64,000 nt of DNA, taken from NCBI GenBank assembly GCA_037074765.1, contig JBAMDO010000046.1, positions 1 through 64,000 on the forward strand, in the 5' to 3' direction. This DNA is from Mansonella perstans. Lineage: Eukaryota > Nematoda > Chromadorea > Rhabditida > Onchocercidae. The position numbers and the translations under genes were made by a program. Below are positions 58,857 through 64,000 of the stretch, in pieces (positions within the stretch are counted from its first letter, which is position 1; the number at the start of each line of letters is the position of its first letter). The notes beneath the pieces are model-generated. The model ran no database searches and had not been told where the DNA came from. It saw nothing but the letters and a program-made list of their open reading frames with translations.

Positions 58857-61800
58857 ATGGCTCAGGCAGAAATGGTGACAGTGCGTATGTCGCGTGGCCA
58901 AATGTGTACACCATGGGGCTTCGATATTGGACCTGAACTCGCCGTCATTGATGTATAATTATTAATCATTTTTAATTAAATAGTTCTGGATGCTAGAATG
59001 AAACTCATATTTTCAAAAACTTGAATTTCGGAGGGATAGCTTACCATTTTCCTGATGTTTTATGTTATGATCTTATTGTCAGATCATTGTAAATATTACT
59101 AGCACCTGCGTTGGTTCTGAGGTATTTTGAATCAAAATCACAAGTTTGATTCAATTCATGACCTAGAAACTGAAAAGCAAACTTGAAAGTTGTTACAAAT
59201 GACCAAAATTTCTGTCAAAAAAAGACAAGAAACAATTTATACAATTTTAATCTAGAAAAATCTTTTTTGCTGAATTCTTTCAGTCTTCCACTTCCATATG
59301 GATTTAACAGAAAGTATTTACTGGGCAATATTACACGCTTTTCATTAGAATTACACACGGCATGCAGGCATGCGTCATTGAAAAAGAAACTTTCACCAAA
59401 AAACTAGTCAATCCTGTAATCACATGGATGAAGAACTAAGTTTCCGCAGAAATATTAGTACCAGTTCTCTGCATAAAGGGCGTGTTACAAATTACGTTGC
59501 GACAGCAAATATCACCTTCACATAGTGTCACTAAAAAAAATTTAACGATTTTTGTAAATCCAATTTTTTTCACGAAGTCTTAATTGTACGCTTAATTTTT
59601 AGAATCCAAAACATAAAACAAAGTGTTACAAAAAACACGAACTGCTTGCAGTCGTTTCTACTCGTTTAAGTATCAGGAAAGAGATTATTTGTAAATCACA
59701 CAATTTTCTTCATATCTCTTTTTACTGCAGATGTCTTGATCCAAGCAATAAAAACAACAGTTCTTTTTTTCCTTTACCGGGAATTACTTTCTTGATCAAG
59801 AATCCCCCTGCTAAGGGCTTCATTTTCTATTGCTTTTCTGATAGTGCAATTTTATCCGAATTGATTCAACTTTACACTGCATACCAATTTTTTAATTTAA
59901 AGGGGTCCAAAAATGTCCAAAATGCAATTTCAAGCTCAGCTAAATATATTCATACCGTAACATTGAAATTTTTTTCAGGTTATCCGAGGCTCGTTAGCTG
60001 ATCGTGCTGGCTTACTAAATGGAGATGTTTTAGTAGAACTTGAAGGTCATCAGAATTTAGACATTAAATTAGCAAAACAATTGTTGTCGAAAACAGAACA
60101 TAAAGTAGAATTGGTTGTGCATAGGTAAGTGCTTAAATTAATTAAAATCACTGAAAACGTTAGCAGTAATTGTGGTAATAACTTTCACTCTTACATAATT
60201 TTGTATTTTTGCTTGTTATAAAAAAGACGAGAAGGAATTTGAACCACGGCATTTGAACCACGGCCAATCTTTTCGTCTCCAATTAGAGAATTGGAGATTT
60301 TTATGTTAATCAGTTAAACTGTTGGCATCAAAACACAGAAGAGCAGTTTCTGACTTAATTTCCTGATTTCACAACACCGAGATTTCGGACTGTGCTAATT
60401 TATGGAATATGTGAACTACCTTTGATTTTCATTTGTTGTTCCTAAAAAGATTACGGAATGATTTTAACAGTAACTGCAGCAAAATAGTAGAACAAAGGAA
60501 ATTATCAGCAAGTTTCATGTTTTGACAAAAAATTGTAAGAATTTATTTGAGGTGGGTACATTATTTTGGAGGAAAATTTTCAAAATCTCATACATGACGA
60601 GTGTATAAATGCTACACGCTCACTGCCCTAATTTTGAAAATTTTTCGCTCAGCTCAACTAGGAGGCATTGTTTGCGCTCGTCCCATTTGAACATTACAGT
60701 TTAACAGACAGTCATTCTCCGTATGTATCAACTTTCCTGCACACCTAAGCCCTGGTAAATTTCCCCTTTCTTTTACCTTCACTAAGATGAGCACAATATC
60801 AAAACATTTTTATTAATTAATTTTAGAAAAACTTTTCAAGCATTCAAATCTTAACAAAAACGGACAGTTTTAGGACTGGTGGTAATATAACACATCGAAT
60901 CTGGCAACCATCCGTAGCCGAAAATACGGAATATAACAAATTTCAACATTCTGTGTTCAATGTCGCTTCGTCCGATACTCAAAAAACAGAGCCTGCAATT
61001 GTTCCTGTGAAAGTGTCTCTGGAACACCAGAATCCGGTAATGTCTGCTTCACTTGGATTAAAATTAGTAAATCTTAGTAACTAACACGTTTCTTCTTTCA
61101 CTCCTTGCCTTTGAATAAGAATCATGATGTCTAAAAATGCAAAATTGTAAAATTTTCTAAACAAAAAAAATTTCGTCTTGAAATACCGTAATGAACAAAA
61201 TACAAATAGTAAAGAATTATGCAATAGCTTGAATGAATAAAATTTTCCAAGCTCATTTAGAAATCTACTTTATCAAAATTAGTTGCCGTCTCGTTTGAGT
61301 CTCACCATTCATTTACTTTTTGGAATTTTTTCATTCTGGGGGGACCAGAAATTATTAAATTACAGGTGATGTTTCAAACCGCTTAAATTAAAAGTTTTGG
61401 TTTCTTATCCATAATCAATGCTTATCCATACCTATGATCTTATCTTAAATCCAGTCACATTTTTATTTGCGGCACTTGTTGACAATTTTTTTCTTCCTGA
61501 ATACGTAAAAGAACAGGCCATTACCTTTTTTTTTCCTTGGTAGATTACACAAACTGGCAATGAGTAAGTTTCGATTTCCGTTTCTGTTCTAAAAGATTGT
61601 TTTCTGTTCTCTATTAGTTACCCATTAACTTGAAACTCAATTATTTACTCCTGGATTAATCAGTTAAACAGTGAAGAAAATGCCAACCAATAGAACAAAC
61701 AATAGTGAAATTCATGATAAAACTTTTTGTTTTTTGTTGATAATTCTCCAGTTATGATCAAGAATTCTTTGAGAATTCTTATGATCAATTAAAAGTGAAT

Positions 61801-64000
61801 GCTGATTTGAACAAAATTCCTCAAATTTTGCGTAGCTGGACTCATACTTTATGCTTAACAATTAAACATTAATCTAAAGTAGTTGACTTATCAACTGATA
61901 AGAATTGTATGCATGCTTAAGATTCAAAATTCTATAAAGCGGCAAGACTAACGTTTCGTATCTTAAAATATAAACCATAATCGGAATGAGGTATCGCCTT
62001 TATGCTTATGGCGATAGCATATCGCCATATTTGATTGCATTTATCCGTAGTTTGCTTAGATTTTAATTTGTCCAAAATATCTTGCTAGACTCATGTATTT
62101 TCATTCCACTTTCAACGTACTGTTTTTGATTTCCTGTAAAAGTTTAATCATAACGATGCATAATGATCAGCAGCATCGTTTGGTGAAAAAAGTCACAATT
62201 TGAAATGCTTGATCTTAATTTACATTTTAAAACAGAGTCACTGATTAACAGTGCAGTCCTTACTTGATTAATCTTAGCACAACACTCAGATCTTTATTCA
62301 TTTTATTGACATTATCAGCCAGTGACATATCTTCAAAATTTATTTCAAATAGATAGACATGTTTTTTTAATGTATTTTTAAAAAAAGATACAATCCCATT
62401 CTCCAATATTCTTTCTGATAAATTTGTACTAAGTTTGGTTGTAACATTGTTTCATTTTTAATTTAGATTTAAAGTCGTCATGCTATTCTTCTCAGAATTT
62501 TCCCATAGGTCTTGAAAGGTCGGCAAATTAATCTTCATTGAATAGAATTTTAATTTTGAAGAACAAAGTGTAGTTCCTGCCCATCTTCTTGTAATTTTTG
62601 TTGTTCACATGTTTTTATTTTCTATTTCTACTTTCTCCTTTAACTTTTATACTATTTACTATAAAGAAATGAAAGGTTTTCAAGATATGAAATTTCCCAG
62701 ATACTATAAATTCAAATTAAACACTCAGCTACACATTGTTAAACAAAATTTTTCTCGGCAGATTTTACGTTGCTCGTCAAGTGAAACTCTTCCAGGAATC
62801 AATCGCAATCCCGGGTTTTAACGTCGGAGCTCAACCATTCGGCGATCATCAGGAAGTGAAACATTTACAGTATAATTCACCTATGCCTCTTTATTCGCCG
62901 CAAACAGCTGCTGAACAATACCTTCAACAAACAGGTGGACTATTTGGAACCGAGTAAGTTTTGACATGTATTATAATTTTAATTTTTTTGTAAATCAAAG
63001 CCAAAGTTTATATGCATTACAGAGAAGCAAAACTGAATGCCTTAAACCAGATATGTTCATCATGGACATCATAATGCTGACCACAATCACAATAATTGAG
63101 CTATATCTTCTGTCATAACATAATAAATGCTGCATAGTTTGTTGTTAACATTAGAAATTGATTTCTGCGCGATGATCGTACCAGAAACACGCATAATTAT
63201 GTCTTCGCCAATGAAAAGTATCATTTAAAAAAAACCGTAGGACTGCGGAATCTAATTTGTCAAAAGTTTTCCTCGAGCAAGGTCAGCTGCACTCTTTCGA
63301 TCAAGCAAGATTAGTGTTCAAGATTCCACCATCAATTCATTAAATACGTGGAAATATTTTAGCCCGAATTTGGCTAAACAAAAGGAAGTTCCGTCGTATT
63401 TGCGATCGGAAACGCTTCGTCTTATCCAGGAAAGCGAGAGCTCGAAAGAAAGTGGAGAACAGGCGATACCAGTTAAGTCAACTAATACCAATCAAGGTAT
63501 GCCGATAGAGTTTTAAGGTTTTATGAAAATCGTATCAGCTTAATTATTTCATAGTGGGAATTAATTAACATTCATGCAATAAAGTTGCGAGGTTTTGAAT
63601 TCCAAAGACCATAAGAGTGACGTCACTAATTTAATTTTATATGATCGAGCTAAGCATTATGGTGTTGTAACACAATAATAAAGAATTTTATCCTGAACTC
63701 TACTCGTATTCAGAAGAAATTAAAACGAACGTGGAAAATCTAACCGAAGCACCGATGTGTTTTGTTTGTGGGCGCAATATAAAGTATGTTATTTTGATAG
63801 TCCACATTTAAATTTATGGCATTAATTGTAGTGCAGAAAATTTTACCTTCCAAGATTTATAATGTAGATTTTTTCCTGCTATTTCGAACATTAATTACCA
63901 AATTATCATTTTAAAAACATTGTTCAGCTTGTGCGACAAGCTTTGATTGATAGCATATCACCACTTAAGTTATGTCTCAACACGTTAGCATATTCGAATT
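58857..64000 (+). CDS. alp-1: ALP/Enigma-family PDZ-LIM protein (Zasp / alp-1-like), 3' truncated by window
   Basis: Visible exons: 58857-58952 (exon begins 58812 after CTTTCAG), 59979-60124, 60874-61036, 62796-62953, 63363-63496 and 63714-63783; all junctions agree in phase, giving about 255 residues so far. Exons 1-2 encode a PDZ domain with the carboxylate-binding loop PWGFDI and VIRGSLADRAGLLNGDVLVE. Exon 3 is polar linker. Exon 4 has the Zasp-type motif (LQYNSPMPLYSPQTAAEQYL), exon 5 PSYLRSETLRLIQE typical of ALP/Enigma proteins, and exon 6 ends at the first LIM cysteines (CFVCGRNIK). Known role: Z-disc/dense-body scaffold binding alpha-actinin. The remaining LIM domains lie beyond the window. 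Exon 4 has an upstream acceptor (62760) that would shift frame; the acceptor at 62795 keeps phase 0. Confidence 0.93.
60226..60297. repeat. Structured element in PDZ-LIM gene intron 2
   Basis: Two tandem 14-bp units ATTTGAACCACGGC (60237-60264) are enclosed by GACGAGAAG and CTTTTCGTC, which can pair; an adjacent perfect 9-bp hairpin TCTCCAATT/AATTGGAGA with AGAG loop follows (60276-60297). On the minus strand the unit reads GCCGTGGTTCAAAT, similar to a tRNA T-loop B box, and the element is followed by six T's. Confidence 0.7.
62007..62029. repeat. Perfect 10-bp inverted repeat, 3-nt loop
   Basis: TATGGCGATA, loop GCA, TATCGCCATA within intron 3 of the PDZ-LIM gene. A second imperfect inverted repeat (TGATCAAGAATTCT / AGAATTCTTATGATCA) lies at about 61755-61787. 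Confidence 0.85.

Noticed and set aside
60226..60280. tRNA gene on the minus strand
   Set aside because: B-box-like sequence present twice but the foldable unit is only about 52 nt and lacks a D arm and anticodon arm at normal spacing.

Overview
The window is AT-rich animal DNA (long homopolymer T/A tracts, a TG microsatellite) with intron-split genes whose exons end in GT and begin after TTTCAG-like acceptors. Several first exons have an ATG a few bases after a splice-acceptor-like site (as in spliced-leader trans-splicing), same-strand genes sit 100-400 bp apart, and the identifiable proteins look like nematode ones. I infer a nematode, probably a clade III (spirurid/filarial-type) parasite, but cannot name the species. 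All gene models were built by hand from reading frames, splice sites and phase agreement. Left part, 1-11.9 kb: about 4 kb of AT-rich upstream DNA, then on the plus strand a complete adiponectin-receptor (PAQR) gene (4121-7560), an unrecognised gene of three repeated modules (8590-10443) and a one-exon small protein gene (11303-11623). Second part, 11.9-15.1 kb: a compact minus-strand cluster of three small genes (15081 down to 11876), converging on the plus-strand genes; the last may be an acetyltransferase-like protein. Third part, 16.2-24.5 kb: a plus-strand gene for a small secreted cysteine-rich protein with two candidate signal-peptide first exons almost 6 kb apart. Fourth part, 25.3-37.0 kb: minus-strand muscle/cytoskeleton-type genes. 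A 266-residue coiled-coil plus LIM protein lies upstream of a longer acidic/coiled-coil protein whose own LIM exon has the same length and phases, so the two are tandem relatives. A predicted secreted protein gene is interleaved with the 3' end of the second. Fifth part, 40.1-46.5 kb: a divergent pair, the AMSH/STAMBP-type JAMM deubiquitinase (minus, 43451-40111, complete) and a membrane calcineurin-like phosphoesterase of TMPPE type (plus, 43894-46479, complete), about 440 bp apart. Sixth part, 48.5-53.2 kb: a minus-strand three-exon neuropeptide precursor ending in an allatostatin-C-like CYFSPIQC loop, an isolated amino-terminal exon of an NAD-dependent isocitrate dehydrogenase subunit, and a plus-strand first exon of an unknown gene. 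Right end, 58.8 kb to the edge: the 5' part of an ALP/Enigma (Zasp, alp-1-like) gene encoding PDZ, a Zasp-type motif and the start of a LIM domain; it runs off the window. Themes: cytoskeletal/sarcomeric LIM proteins (two or three genes), membrane lipid sensing (PAQR), endosomal deubiquitination (AMSH) and peptide signalling. No transposase, rRNA, convincing tRNA or CRISPR was seen. The most notable candidates for something new are the allatostatin-C-like precursor, the tandem LIM gene pair with a 9-nt microexon on a GC donor, and the three-module protein.
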